From Chthoniobacter sp. (GTDB lineage Bacteria > Verrucomicrobiota > Verrucomicrobiia > Chthoniobacterales > Chthoniobacteraceae): a stretch of 64,000 bases of DNA. Shown here one piece after another: positions 42,372 to 51,996 of the stretch. Made by a program: the position numbers and the translations under genes. Below the pieces are notes generated by a model. That model saw nothing but the letters and a program-made list of their open reading frames with translations, did not search any database and had not been told where the DNA came from. Each line of letters starts with the position of its first letter. The stretch's first letter is position 1. The DNA lies in assembly GCA_021414005.1 (NCBI GenBank), contig JAIOPH010000027.1, forward strand, positions 1 through 64,000, read 5' to 3'.

Positions 42372-44969
42372 GTGAACGCATTTTTTTCCACGGACCTCGC
42401 CGTTGTCCCGATCCTCGTGGGGCCGCTGCAGATGCTGCTGCAGATGTTGGCAACAATGCTTCCGGCAATCCTGCTTGGAATCGCCAGCGCTCTTCTGGCG
42501 TTGGTTAAACCGCGCACCTTCAAACTTGCGATGCGAATTTTGTGGCGGCTGAAAGGTTGCCTCTTACTCACACTCGCTGTCATCGTCGGCGCGGTATTCG
42601 TTGCAGTTGCGACATTCAGAAAACCTACCGGCCCAGTCAGCCAAGCCGAAACCACGACGCATGACTGGCCCGCATTTCGCGGCGGCGCGCAGCGCACGGG
42701 TGCGCTGGCGGACAGCCCGTCGCCCGTCGAGGGCGGGATCAAGTGGGCCTTTGCCAGCGAAGCAAAAACCTTCCACTCGTCGCCCGCCATCCTCGGCAAC
42801 CGGCTCTACGTCACCTCCGCAGAGGTCGGCGTTTTTTCCACGCGCGGTGCCATCTACTGCCTCGATGCCGACACCGGCGGAGTCGTCTGGAAAAGTGCGC
42901 CCGAAGATTTTCGGGCCACGTTTTCCTCGCCCTCCATCGCGGGTAAATACCTCGTCACCGGCGAAGGGCTGCACACCGTCAAGGATGGCCGGATCAGTTG
43001 CCTCGACATCTCCCGCGGCGGCGCGCTGCTGTGGAGCTACCGGACGAAAAGCCACGTCGAATCCTCGGCGGCCATCGCCAACGGCCGCGCCTACATCGGC
43101 GCGGGCGACGACGGTTACTACTGTTTCCGACTCGAACCCGACGCGCAGGGCCAGCCGGTGCTGCTCTGGCACCTCCCGGGCGACAAATATCCCGACGCGG
43201 AAACCGATCCTTTGGTGCTTGAAGGGCGCGTCTATCTCGGGCTCGGAATCAACGGCCAGGCGCTCGTCTGCGTGGACGCCGCGAGCGGTCGCGAGCTGTG
43301 GCGCGTGCCCACGCCGTTCCCGGTTTTCAGTCCGCCCGCCATCGCGCGCGGAAAGATTTTCATCGGCATGGGCCACGGCGATTTCATGTTTAGCGCCGAG
43401 GATTTGCTCGCCCGGCAGCTTGATGCCCGACGCGCCGCCGGAGCCAGCGAGGCTCATCTCGCCGAGCTAACGCAGGAGTGGAAAACACACGGCGAAGTGT
43501 GGTGCATCGACCTCGCGACGCAGCACGTGGACTGGCGCTTTAAGACCGATCGCACCGTGCTCGGCGCGGTGGTCGCCGCCGACGACCGCGTGTTTTTCGC
43601 CACGCGCGGCGGCACGGTTTACAGCGTGGGATTCGACGGCCGGCCGCTCGCCACCTGGAGCGCGCATGCGCCGCTGCTCGCCTCGCCCGCGCTCACTTCG
43701 TCGCACCTTTACGTGACCTCCGAAAGCGGGCGGCTCTTCGCGCTGGATCGCGCGAATCTGCAACCGGCCTGGGAAACCGCGCTCGGCGCGGCGGGCACGT
43801 TTTTGAGTTCGCCCGCGATCGCGCGCGGCCACGTCTATGTCGGCACGCCGGAGGATGGACTCCTCTGTCTCGGCCAGTCCGCCAGCACCACCGCCCCGCC
43901 GCTGTGGGCCGGCCATCTCGGCGGCGCGGGTGCGGGCGGCAATCCCGAACACGCCGCGCTCGCGGAACGCGGCGCGGTGCTTTCGACCTGGCCGGCCAAA
44001 CCGGGCGACGTCATCCCCACGATCACCGCCCCGGCGGCGGCGGTGAAAAACCGCATCTTCGTTCCGCTCGCCGGTCCCGCACAGCGCGGCGTGGTCTGTC
44101 TCCGCACCGACGACGCCACGCAGCAGTGGTTTTGCGAAACTCCGCTCGGCGTGAGCACGTCACCCGCCGCATCCGCGAAACACGTCGTCTTTGTCGAAGG
44201 CGCAAAAGGCAACGCGGGCCGACGGCTGCATTTTTTGGACGCCAGCTCGGGCGTAAAACTGTGGTCGGTGGAGGTGACGGCGGAGGCTTTAGGCCTCTCC
44301 GCCATCACCGCCGATGCCGTGCTCGCGGAAGATCAACCCGGACGGCTCACAAGTTTCGATCTCACCGGCAAAGTCCAATGGCGCGTGTCTCATCAGTCGA
44401 GACTCGCCGGCCCGCCCGCGCTCGCCGACGCGCTCATCATCGCCACCACCACCACACCGGACACACTGCTCGCGCTCGACGCAGGCAGCGGCAAAGACCT
44501 CTGGCGCATCTCCGTCAGCGAGTCCCCGCTCACCGGCCCAATCACCCATCGCATAATGGTTCTCTTCGGCACGCCCACTGGCATCGCCGCGCACAGCATC
44601 CTCGACGGCAAACGTCTCTGGCACGCGCCCGTCGGCGAGATAAAGCGCGACCTCGTCCTCTGCGGCGACATCGTGGCGACGGTGACCGCCGCCGGTGAAT
44701 TCGTGACTCTCGACACCACCACCGGCGCAGTCCGCGCGAAGCAATCCAGCGCGACCCCAAACCTTCCGCCAATCCCCGCCCGCGACGCCTTTCTTTACGC
44801 CACTCCGACCAGCCTAGCGCGCTACGACCTCACGGCCAACACCAGCGAGCTGTGGTTGGCCACGCCTGATTTTGGCACGATCACCTCCCCGCTCATAATG
44901 GCCGGGTCGTCGGTCTGGTTCGCCACGGAAAAGCGCGGACTCATCCGCGCTGGAGCCATCGCCAAATGA
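42372..44969 (+). CDS. Membrane-anchored PQQ-type beta-propeller protein
   Basis: 865 residues, GTG start. Two hydrophobic N-terminal segments (PLQMLLQMLATMLPAILLGI region and LLLTLAVIVGAVFVAVATF) anchor it. From residue 95 it begins THDWPAFRGGAQRTGALADS, the standard start of secreted PQQ-propeller proteins. Many blades follow (GGVVWKSAPED, ALLWSYRTKS, GRELWRVPTPFP, HVDWRFKTD, WETALGAAG, VKLWSVEVTA, GKDLWRISVSE). The length suggests two propellers. No catalytic residues of quinoprotein dehydrogenases could be identified, so it is probably a binding or assembly protein. Last gene of the long plus-strand cluster. Confidence 0.82.
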   Translation: MNAFFSTDLAVVPILVGPLQMLLQMLATMLPAILLGIASALLALVKPRTFKLAMRILWRLKGCLLLTLAVIVGAVFVAVATFRKPTGPVSQAETTTHDWPAFRGGAQRTGALADSPSPVEGGIKWAFASEAKTFHSSPAILGNRLYVTSAEVGVFSTRGAIYCLDADTGGVVWKSAPEDFRATFSSPSIAGKYLVTGEGLHTVKDGRISCLDISRGGALLWSYRTKSHVESSAAIANGRAYIGAGDDGYYCFRLEPDAQGQPVLLWHLPGDKYPDAETDPLVLEGRVYLGLGINGQALVCVDAASGRELWRVPTPFPVFSPPAIARGKIFIGMGHGDFMFSAEDLLARQLDARRAAGASEAHLAELTQEWKTHGEVWCIDLATQHVDWRFKTDRTVLGAVVAADDRVFFATRGGTVYSVGFDGRPLATWSAHAPLLASPALTSSHLYVTSESGRLFALDRANLQPAWETALGAAGTFLSSPAIARGHVYVGTPEDGLLCLGQSASTTAPPLWAGHLGGAGAGGNPEHAALAERGAVLSTWPAKPGDVIPTITAPAAAVKNRIFVPLAGPAQRGVVCLRTDDATQQWFCETPLGVSTSPAASAKHVVFVEGAKGNAGRRLHFLDASSGVKLWSVEVTAEALGLSAITADAVLAEDQPGRLTSFDLTGKVQWRVSHQSRLAGPPALADALIIATTTTPDTLLALDAGSGKDLWRISVSESPLTGPITHRIMVLFGTPTGIAAHSILDGKRLWHAPVGEIKRDLVLCGDIVATVTAAGEFVTLDTTTGAVRAKQSSATPNLPPIPARDAFLYATPTSLARYDLTANTSELWLATPDFGTITSPLIMAGSSVWFATEKRGLIRAGAIAK

Positions 44970-45023
44970 ACCCGCGCTCCGAACTCAAGGGCCTGGCAGC
45001 CCGTCGAAAAACTCCCACAACCC

Positions 45024-45283
45024 GTCATCCTGAGCGGAGCGGAGGCTTTGCGGAGCGCAGTCGAAGGACCTCTAACTCCCGGCGGGGGCGAAGGCGACGG
45101 ATGGCAGGCGGGATGACGGATGCCACCGGGAATGACGGGGATTCCTCATTCGGATTTCTTTCGTCATTCGCCATTCTGGATTCGTCATTTCCCCTCTCCA
45201 CCGCCACCGCCCACAGAAAGTTAGAGGTCCTTCGACTCCGTTCCGTCCCGCCTTCGCCCCCACGGAACTCCGCTCAGGATGAC
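45024..45283 (+). repeat. Large inverted-repeat element, copy B
   Basis: The terminal arms GTCATCCTGAGCGGAG (45024-45039) and CTCCGCTCAGGATGAC (45268-45283) are perfect complements. The inner arms GTCGAAGGACCTCTAACT (45060-45077) and AGTTAGAGGTCCTTCGAC (45219-45236) are also perfect over 18 bases. The centre contains several ATGACGG/CATTCGT-type short repeats. The arms resemble copy A at 39284-39482. The region 44970-45312 holds no gene, so the element fills the gap between the PQQ and rifampin-phosphotransferase-like genes. It could also act as a transcription boundary. Confidence 0.85.
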
Positions 45284-45312
45284 AAGCCGGGGACGCGCGC
45301 GCCCCAATCGCC

Positions 45313-48036
45313 ATGACCACACCGCGCTGGGTTTATTCTTTCGACGACCCTCCCCCGCCAGACGCCGACGCCGCGCGGGCGCTGCTCGGCGGCAAGGGCG
45401 CGAGCCTGGCGGCGATGAGCCAGGCCGGGCTGCACGTCCCGCCGGGCTTCACGATCACGACCGACGCCTGCCGCCATTTTTACGAAAACGACAGCCAGTG
45501 GCCCGCGGAACTCGAAGCGCAAATCCACGCGCACCTCGCGCGCCTCGAAGAGAAAACCGGCCGACGTTTCGGCTCCGGCAACGAGCCGCTTTTCGTGTCG
45601 GTGCGCTCGGGCGCGGCTTCGTCGATGCCGGGGATGATGGACACGATTTTGAATTGCGGCATCCATCCCGGACTCGCGGCGGAGGTCGGCGACACGCCGC
45701 GGTTCTGGCGCGTCTGCGTGCAGTTCATCGAGACGTTTGCCAAGACCGTCACCGGCGCTCCTTTCGCCGACGAATCCGCGGAACCCAACGCCGAGCGTGC
45801 GCGGCAGTTGATGGACGAATTCGCCGCGCGCACCGGGCGGCCTTTTCCCTCCACACCGCGCGCGGTGCTCGCGGAGTGCGTGAATGCCGTCTTCCGTTCG
45901 TGGAACAGCGAGCGCGCCATCGCGTATCGGAAGCGCCACGATCTACGCGGACTCGGCGGCACGGCGGTCAATGTGCAGGTCATGTTTCCGTCGCGCGTGT
46001 CGGGCATCGCCTTCACGCAGGACCCGAACAATCTCGCGGCGCAGCAGCTCGTCATCGAAAGCTCCTACGGGCTCGGGGAGGCGGTGGTCTCCGGCGACGT
46101 GACGCCGGATCGCTTCCTCGTGAAACGCGACGACTTCACCGCGATCCAGACTTTCCGCGGCAGCAAGGCCGGCGCAGTCGCCGCGCTCGGCGACACGAGT
46201 ACGCACGACGCCGACGCGCTCACGCTTTCGCCCGCGCAGATCGGCGAACTCTGCGCGCTGTGTCTCGCCGTCGAGAAGCACTTTGGCCAGCCGGTGGACA
46301 TTGAGTGGGGCTGGGCCGACGGCCAGTTCGCGCTGCTGCAATCGCGCGGGATTCGCGGACTGGACATCGCGCAGGACGCCGAGGTCGCACGCGCAGAAAC
46401 CGTGCTGCAGCTGCGACAGCTCGCGAGCGGCGGGCGGCGCGTCTGGGTCACGCACAATCTGCGTGAGACGCTGCGCGCGCCGACGCCGCTGACGTGGGAC
46501 ATCGTCCGCCGCTTCATGAGCGGGTCGGGCGGCTTCGGGCTGATGTATCAAGACTTCGGTTACCGCCCGTCGGCAGGAGTCTGCGCGCACGGTTTTCTCG
46601 AACTGATCTGCGGACGCATCTACGCCGACCCGAAGCGGCTCGCGCAGCTTTTCTGGGACGGCCTGCCGATGAGCTACGACCTCGCCGCGATCGTGCGTGA
46701 CAAGAGCGCGCTTGACCGCGCGCCGACCATTTTCGACGCGAGCCACGTGGATGAAACGCTGCTTTTCAAACTGCCCGGCGCGATTCGCGCGATGTTCCAT
46801 TCGTCGCGCCAATTGAAGCGGCTGCGCAAGACGGCGAAGGCGTACTTTGAGGACGAAGTCCTACCGCCGTTTCTCGATTACGTTCGCGAAAAGCGGGCGG
46901 AAGATTTGAGCGGGCGCACGACGGCTGACGTGGTGCGCGAAGTTCACAGCCGCTGCGAGCGGGTGCTAAATGACTTCGGCAAAGAGTCGCTCAAGCCGGC
47001 GTTTTTCGGCGGCCTCGCCCTTGGCGCGTTGCAAGGATTGCTCGTGCAGCTCATGGGCGAAGCCGAGGGCGCGCGTACCGCGAGCACGCTGACCATGGCA
47101 CTCGACAACGACTCGACCTACGAGCAGGACGCGCTGCTTTACGGGGTCGCGAAAGGCGAGGCGACGCTCGCGGATTTCCTCGCGCGTAACGGCCACCGCG
47201 CGACGGGCGAGATGGAACTTTCTGAGCCGCGCTGGCGCGAGGATGCGTCGTATTTGCAAAACGTCATCGCGCAAATCCGCCGCACGCCGGGACGCGCGAT
47301 GCCGGAGATTCATCGCGAAAACGCGCGCAAGGCCGCGGAAGCCGCAAGCGCTTTGCCCGAGCGGCTGGCCAGCTTTGGCGGCAGCTCTTTTGCCGAGGAA
47401 ATCGCGGAGCTGCTCGCCGAGGCGCGCGCGCTTTTGCCATATCGCGAAACGGGCAAGCACTACCTGATGATGGGCTACGAGCTGATCCGGCTCGCGCTGC
47501 TGGAACTGGCCCGCCGCTGGGACACGGGCAACGACATTTTTTTTCTGCACCTGGCCGAGTTGGAGCAGTTCGAGGCGCGCAAGCATGAGCTGCAAGTCGA
47601 GATCGCCGTCCGCAAGGTTCGCTGGAAATCCGTCCAGCGCCTCGAACTGCCGGACGTGATCGACTCCGAGGAACTGGACGACTTCGGAAAGCCGCAGGTC
47701 TTTGCCAACGCCACCGAGTGGCAGGGCGACGCCGTCTCCGCCGGGGTCGCCACTGGTACCGCGCAGATTGTTTTCAATCCGCGCGAAGTCGCCGATCTCG
47801 GCAGCGATTACGTGCTCGTCTGCCCGTCCACCGATCCCGGTTGGACGCCGCTCTTCATCAACGCCCGCGCGCTGATCGTCGAACGCGGCGGCGTCCTCTC
47901 GCACGGCGCGATCGTCGCGCGCGACTTCGGCATCCCCGCCATCGTCTGCCTGCACGCCACCGCTTTCCTCCGCTCCGGCGAGCGTCTCCGCGTGGACGGC
48001 AACAGCGGAAAAATCACGCGCCTCGGCCCCGCCTGA
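45313..48036 (+). CDS. PEP/pyruvate-binding phosphotransferase, rifampin-phosphotransferase-like
   Basis: 907 residues. The N-terminal ATP-grasp domain (1-350) resembles pyruvate phosphate dikinase: LLGGKGASLAAMSQAGLHVPPG, VSVRSGAASSMPGMMDTILNCG, SSYGLGEAVVSGDVTPD, VDIEWGWADGQFALLQSR. Residues about 370-780 form a large helical domain without the PEP-binding TIM barrel. The swivelling phosphohistidine domain ends the protein, with GGVLSHGAIVARDFGIPAIV and presumed phospho-accepting H864. This ATP-middle-His order is that of rifampin phosphotransferase rather than PEP synthase or PPDK. The true substrate is unknown; antibiotic inactivation should not be assumed. Confidence 0.85.
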   Translation: MTTPRWVYSFDDPPPPDADAARALLGGKGASLAAMSQAGLHVPPGFTITTDACRHFYENDSQWPAELEAQIHAHLARLEEKTGRRFGSGNEPLFVSVRSGAASSMPGMMDTILNCGIHPGLAAEVGDTPRFWRVCVQFIETFAKTVTGAPFADESAEPNAERARQLMDEFAARTGRPFPSTPRAVLAECVNAVFRSWNSERAIAYRKRHDLRGLGGTAVNVQVMFPSRVSGIAFTQDPNNLAAQQLVIESSYGLGEAVVSGDVTPDRFLVKRDDFTAIQTFRGSKAGAVAALGDTSTHDADALTLSPAQIGELCALCLAVEKHFGQPVDIEWGWADGQFALLQSRGIRGLDIAQDAEVARAETVLQLRQLASGGRRVWVTHNLRETLRAPTPLTWDIVRRFMSGSGGFGLMYQDFGYRPSAGVCAHGFLELICGRIYADPKRLAQLFWDGLPMSYDLAAIVRDKSALDRAPTIFDASHVDETLLFKLPGAIRAMFHSSRQLKRLRKTAKAYFEDEVLPPFLDYVREKRAEDLSGRTTADVVREVHSRCERVLNDFGKESLKPAFFGGLALGALQGLLVQLMGEAEGARTASTLTMALDNDSTYEQDALLYGVAKGEATLADFLARNGHRATGEMELSEPRWREDASYLQNVIAQIRRTPGRAMPEIHRENARKAAEAASALPERLASFGGSSFAEEIAELLAEARALLPYRETGKHYLMMGYELIRLALLELARRWDTGNDIFFLHLAELEQFEARKHELQVEIAVRKVRWKSVQRLELPDVIDSEELDDFGKPQVFANATEWQGDAVSAGVATGTAQIVFNPREVADLGSDYVLVCPSTDPGWTPLFINARALIVERGGVLSHGAIVARDFGIPAIVCLHATAFLRSGERLRVDGNSGKITRLGPA

Positions 48037-48037
48037 C

Positions 48038-48853
48038 ATGCTCGCGCCACTCACTCACCTCATCGTCGGCTTCATGGACTTCCTGCTCGGGTGGCTGCTG
48101 CGTTTTCCGTCCGACGTGCAGCTCATCATCGTCGCCTTCGGCTCCGCGCTCATCCTCACGCTCATCCGCCGCTGGACCACCGACCAGGGCCTGCTTCAGC
48201 GCTGTCGCGCCGACAAGGCGCAGCTCCAAAAACTCCTCCGCGAAGCCAAAGCCCGCGCCGACCGCGACGCCTTGCAGCGCCATCGCGCGACCCTCGGCAT
48301 GATCGCCATGAAACAGTTCCGCCAGGAAGGCCGCCCGCTTCTCGCCTCGCTCCTTCCTATCGTCCTGCTCGCTACTTGGGCGATGAACCGTCTCGAATTT
48401 CATCCGCTGAAAATCGGCGAACCGTTCCAGTTCACTGCGACCTTCCCGATCTCCGCCGTCGGAAAAATCGCGCACATCGCCCCCGCCGACGGCCTCACCG
48501 CCGAAACCGGCTGGATTCAGGAAATCACCGCCGACACCACCTCCAGCCCCGCCCACGGCATCGCCGCCTGGCACCTGACCGCCCAACCCGGTCCCGCACT
48601 TCGGCAACTCCAAGTGCGCTTCGGCAAACAGACCTGCATGCACCCCATCCGCACCGACGGCCGTACCTACGAACCCCCGATCCAAACCCACGACACCCAC
48701 CCCCTTACAACCGACATCCGGCTCGCGCCCGTCCGCCTCTTCGGCCTCGTCCCCGACGTGCCGTGGCTCCCCTTCCCCCCGTGGCTCATCGCCTACCTCA
48801 TCCTCATCATCCCGCTCACTTTCCTCCTGAAAAAAGTGCTGTGCGTTTATTAA
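48038..48853 (+). CDS. DUF106 (EMC3/TMCO1, Oxa1-superfamily) membrane protein
   Basis: 271 residues. A first helix (about 5-20) and a second (VQLIIVAFGSALILTLIRRW) are followed by a charged coiled coil (KAQLQKLLREAKARADRDALQRHRATLGMIAMKQF). A third helix follows (LLASLLPIVLLATWAMNRL), then a periplasmic beta-rich domain, and a last helix (FPPWLIAYLILIIPLTFLLKKVL). Helix-coiled coil-helix is the DUF106 pattern related to Oxa1/YidC insertases. It starts one base after the phosphotransferase stop, so the two are cotranscribed. Any insertase role is inferred from the superfamily. Confidence 0.75.
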   Translation: MLAPLTHLIVGFMDFLLGWLLRFPSDVQLIIVAFGSALILTLIRRWTTDQGLLQRCRADKAQLQKLLREAKARADRDALQRHRATLGMIAMKQFRQEGRPLLASLLPIVLLATWAMNRLEFHPLKIGEPFQFTATFPISAVGKIAHIAPADGLTAETGWIQEITADTTSSPAHGIAAWHLTAQPGPALRQLQVRFGKQTCMHPIRTDGRTYEPPIQTHDTHPLTTDIRLAPVRLFGLVPDVPWLPFPPWLIAYLILIIPLTFLLKKVLCVY

Positions 48854-49260
48854 GCGCACCGCCGCCGCGATCTTTCGCGAGATTAGCCGAAGACCGATGG
48901 TTGCAGGGAGCGGAACGCAAGTTTCAAGCTGATCCGCTGATGCGGTCCGATCATCTCTCACCCATGACCTTCCTTTCCTGCCCGGACAGCGAGAGCATCG
49001 CGGATGTGCGGGACGAAAAAATGGGCGAGACGATCGGCGGCCAGAAGCTCGACCACGGCGGTGTCGGCATCCACTGGGGTTGGGAAAGGATGGGCTGGAA
49101 GCGCAATTTCTCCGCGAAAAAATTGTAGAGATGCTGGGATGGCATTTGCCCGGCCACTCCCGCCACTCCCGCCACTCCCGCCGCGTCCGCCCGTGCTCGT
49201 GTCAGAGATTTTGGACTTCCGTCTCCGCCTACTGATGTTTGGGCCGCTGGCGCTGGCTTT
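48854..49260. other. Gap without a supported gene
   Basis: About 400 bases between the DUF106 gene and the minus-strand TPR/EF-hand gene. Short open frames exist on both strands (for example around 48940-49128), but none has a family match, start signal or length that supports it. The right part holds a small tandem repeat (49153-49182). It could be a decayed gene or a long untranslated region. Confidence 0.5.
49153..49182 (+). repeat. 9-bp tandem repeat
   Basis: GCCACTCCC occurs three times in a row (49153-49179), followed by a partial fourth copy (GCC). It lies in the non-coding gap. Such short arrays change length by slippage; no function is evident. Confidence 0.8.
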
Positions 49261-50406
49261 TTAGTGCGACTGGAGGATCAGGTCGTAGGTCGGGCGGGTG
49301 GTGCCGTCCTTGAAGGTGACGCCGGTGGGACAAAAGGGGAAACCGGCGTCGTGCGGCTGGCCGTGGGTCGAGAGGGTGGTAATGCCGTAGTCGGCGACGG
49401 GACGGACTTCGCCGGGATCGCTGAGGCCGTCGGCATTGGTGTCGCGCCAAAGCGCGAGCGCGGCGAGTTCGGGGCCGCTGAGGACGCCGTCGCCGTTGTC
49501 GTCGAGCAGCGCGAGGGCCTGGTAGCCGTCGCGGCAGAAAAGGAGGAAGGAGCGGCTGCCGAACATCTGGATCGCGGAAGTCACTTTGCCGGAGTTTTGC
49601 GGATCGAAAACGAGCCACGCCGCGTCCTTGGTGATCCACGGCCACGCGAGCTGGCGTCCGGTGGCGTCGAGGTCAAAGTGGACGCGGGCATGGCGGTTCA
49701 CGAGGGCGTTGATGTCGTTGTCTTTCCCGACCGGGATGATGAGCGGGGTGACGGCACGTGGAAGGGCGAGGAGTTTCTCCTGCCGTTGTTTCATCACAGC
49801 GATTTCGTCGGCGTTTCTCGCCGGGTCGAGGAGCGGGATGAGGTAGCCCACAGTTTCGACGTAGAGGAAATTTCCAAGGCCACCGAGGCTCTTGTTTTCC
49901 TTTTCCCACGCGACCGCGGCGACCCCGCGGTAGAGCGTCATGGCGGCGAGTTTCTCCCCGGCCTGATCGCGGCACCACGCAAGGCCGAGCTTGATGGTGG
50001 GGTCAGCGGGCTTGGCGGCCAGCGCTTTTTCATAGACTTCGATGGCCTTGGCGAGGTGGGCCTTGGCGGTCGCGGCTTTCTGGGCTTCGGCGGTCGGGGC
50101 CACTTGATTGAACGGCACATGGGGGCCGTCGAACCCGAAAAATGGCTGCTGCGGGTCTTTGCCTTGCGATCCGTTCCACGCTTTCACCGGTTCGGCGTCA
50201 CCGATTTTACGCGCGTAAGCCATGGCATGGGTGCGGGCGAGTTGATGAAGGGCGTCGCTATTTCCGGGCTCAGCCTGGGTCCGCTCCGTGAGATTCTTGA
50301 TGAGTCGCTCCAGCGGGAGATCTTTGAGTTCCGGCATGATATACATGCCAAACGCCGGAAGGCACAAGACGATGGCGATGAGCAGGAGTGAGAGGATTTT
50401 GTTCAT
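49261..50406 (-). CDS. Secreted TPR protein with EF-hand/dockerin-like loops
   Basis: 381 residues from the ATG at 50406 (the frame is open upstream but the signal peptide MNKILSLLLIAIVLCLPAFG fixes the start). Residues about 30-170 show TPR-like helices (GNSDALHQLARTHAMAYARK, AKAIEVYEKALAAKPADPTIKLGLAWCRDQ). A beta-rich part follows, then two calcium-loop motifs, LDDNGDGVLSGPE and DTNADGLSDPGE (about 300-330), with LWRD between. The end (GITTLSTHG, GVTFKDGTTRPTYDLILQ) is the usual tail of such proteins in this phylum. Exported; partner unknown. Confidence 0.82.
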   Translation of the reverse strand: MNKILSLLLIAIVLCLPAFGMYIMPELKDLPLERLIKNLTERTQAEPGNSDALHQLARTHAMAYARKIGDAEPVKAWNGSQGKDPQQPFFGFDGPHVPFNQVAPTAEAQKAATAKAHLAKAIEVYEKALAAKPADPTIKLGLAWCRDQAGEKLAAMTLYRGVAAVAWEKENKSLGGLGNFLYVETVGYLIPLLDPARNADEIAVMKQRQEKLLALPRAVTPLIIPVGKDNDINALVNRHARVHFDLDATGRQLAWPWITKDAAWLVFDPQNSGKVTSAIQMFGSRSFLLFCRDGYQALALLDDNGDGVLSGPELAALALWRDTNADGLSDPGEVRPVADYGITTLSTHGQPHDAGFPFCPTGVTFKDGTTRPTYDLILQSH

Positions 50407-50532
50407 GGGATCTGGATTGGGAGTTCGCGGAAGTTGGGCAGAGAGACGGGCCGCGGTCAATATCTCGCGCCAGCGAGCACCCGGCCAGCGCGAGACTTTC
50501 ACCTTTTCGCCGAGCCCGATAAGATCCGCGTC

Positions 50533-51996
50533 GTGACCGACCCCAAACATCGTCCCGCTCTAAACGCGCTGAAGCTCGCCGTGCTGCTGTCCGGCTGGGC
50601 CGCGGCGGCGTGGCTCGGCCTGTGTGATGGGGAAAAGCCGGTGGTGAAAACGGATGCCGCGCCTTCCGCGGTGGTCGTGCCGACGCCCGAGCCGCCGCGC
50701 GAGGGTGAAATCGCCCGCGTCTTTCGCGAGTGGTCGGCAAACCCCGAATTCTCCGGGGCGCTCATCGGCTTCTGTCTGCTCGATGAAAAGGGTGAGACGA
50801 TCTTTGCCTCGCCGCTGGCCGCGACCGCGCTGTGCCCTGCATCTTCGCTCAAGACCACGACCACGGGCGCGGCGTTCGGGCTGCTCGGACCGGAGTTTCG
50901 GTTCGAGACGCAGCTCGCCGGCTCCGCGCCGCTCAATGCCGCGGGCGTCCTCGACGGCGATCTCGTGCTCGTGGGCGGCGGCGATCCCACGCTGGCCCGT
51001 GAAGATCTCGCCGCGCTCGCGGATGCCGCCGTGGCCGCCGGGCTGAAACGGGTAAGCGGACGACTGCGGACGGACACCGCCATTTTCCCGAGCGACCCGA
51101 TGAGCGAGCACTGGAACTGGGGCGACATCGGCAACGGCTACGGCACGGGTGCCTACGGACTGAACGTCGATCACAACCGCGTGGACCTGCGCTTCGAGCC
51201 CGGCGCGCAGCCGGGCGCGCCGGCGAAATTGCTCGGCGACGCTCCGCTGCCGCGCGACACGCGCTGGCAGAATCACGTTCTCACCGGACCCGCCGGGAGC
51301 GGCGATGAGGTGGTCGTCTTTTCCGAACCGTATGGCCGCACGATCACGCTGCGTGGGACGGTGCCAGTTGGGAGCGGCGTCTTCACGGTCGCGGGCGCGA
51401 TTCCCGACCCGCCGGCGCTCGCCGCCGAGCTGCTCCGCGCGCGCCTGGAAAAATCCGGCGTCCGTTTTGGCGAGCGCGTCGGGCCATTCGCCAGAACCAC
51501 GCTGAGCCCCCTCGCCCGGCACCAGTCCGCGGCGCTGCCCGAGATAGTCGACCACCTCCACGCGGTGAGCGACAATCTCGAAGCGCAGTGCCTCTTTCTC
51601 ACCATCGGTCGCCGTCAGGGCGTGGCACCCGCCGATGCTGTGCGGCAGTATTGGGAAAAGGCCGGCGTCCAGTTCGTCGGCCTGCGGCTGCTCGACGGCA
51701 GCGGCCTCGCCCGCGCCAACATGATCCGCCCACTGGACCTCGCGCACATCAACCTTGCCGCCCGCCGCGGCCCGCACGGTCAGCGTTATTTGGAAAGCCT
51801 GACCGCCTACGCCGACGGCGCGGTGCGCGGAAAAGTCGGCGGGATGTCCGGCGTGAAAACACAGGTCGGCTTTCTCCGCACGAAATCCGGCCGCGAACTC
51901 ACCTTTGCCCTCATGGCCAACGGGCTGCCGGCGGGCCGGGAGTTTTGGGCACGCATGGCGGAACTCCTGGAAACGATCCGCAAGACGGACGCCTGA
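50533..51996 (+). CDS. PBP4-type D-Ala-D-Ala carboxypeptidase/endopeptidase (DacB family)
   Basis: 487 residues from a GTG at 50533. A membrane or signal segment (LAVLLSGWAAAAWLGL) is followed by the S13 peptidase fold. The serine motif is PASSLK (S-x-x-K) and the second motif is SDN in HAVSDNLEAQ. The GSGLARANMIRP loop fits, and FLTIGRR lies between. The third motif aligns without gaps to KTG but reads KVG (GKVGGMSGVKTQVGF), losing the usual Thr/Ser. DacB trims peptidoglycan peptides in the periplasm. Activity may be altered. It is divergent from the TPR/EF-hand gene. Confidence 0.85.
   Translation: MTDPKHRPALNALKLAVLLSGWAAAAWLGLCDGEKPVVKTDAAPSAVVVPTPEPPREGEIARVFREWSANPEFSGALIGFCLLDEKGETIFASPLAATALCPASSLKTTTTGAAFGLLGPEFRFETQLAGSAPLNAAGVLDGDLVLVGGGDPTLAREDLAALADAAVAAGLKRVSGRLRTDTAIFPSDPMSEHWNWGDIGNGYGTGAYGLNVDHNRVDLRFEPGAQPGAPAKLLGDAPLPRDTRWQNHVLTGPAGSGDEVVVFSEPYGRTITLRGTVPVGSGVFTVAGAIPDPPALAAELLRARLEKSGVRFGERVGPFARTTLSPLARHQSAALPEIVDHLHAVSDNLEAQCLFLTIGRRQGVAPADAVRQYWEKAGVQFVGLRLLDGSGLARANMIRPLDLAHINLAARRGPHGQRYLESLTAYADGAVRGKVGGMSGVKTQVGFLRTKSGRELTFALMANGLPAGREFWARMAELLETIRKTDA

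Noticed and set aside
45313..48036. Call as pyruvate phosphate dikinase or PEP synthase
   Set aside because: The PEP-binding TIM barrel is missing and the phosphohistidine domain is at the C-terminus.
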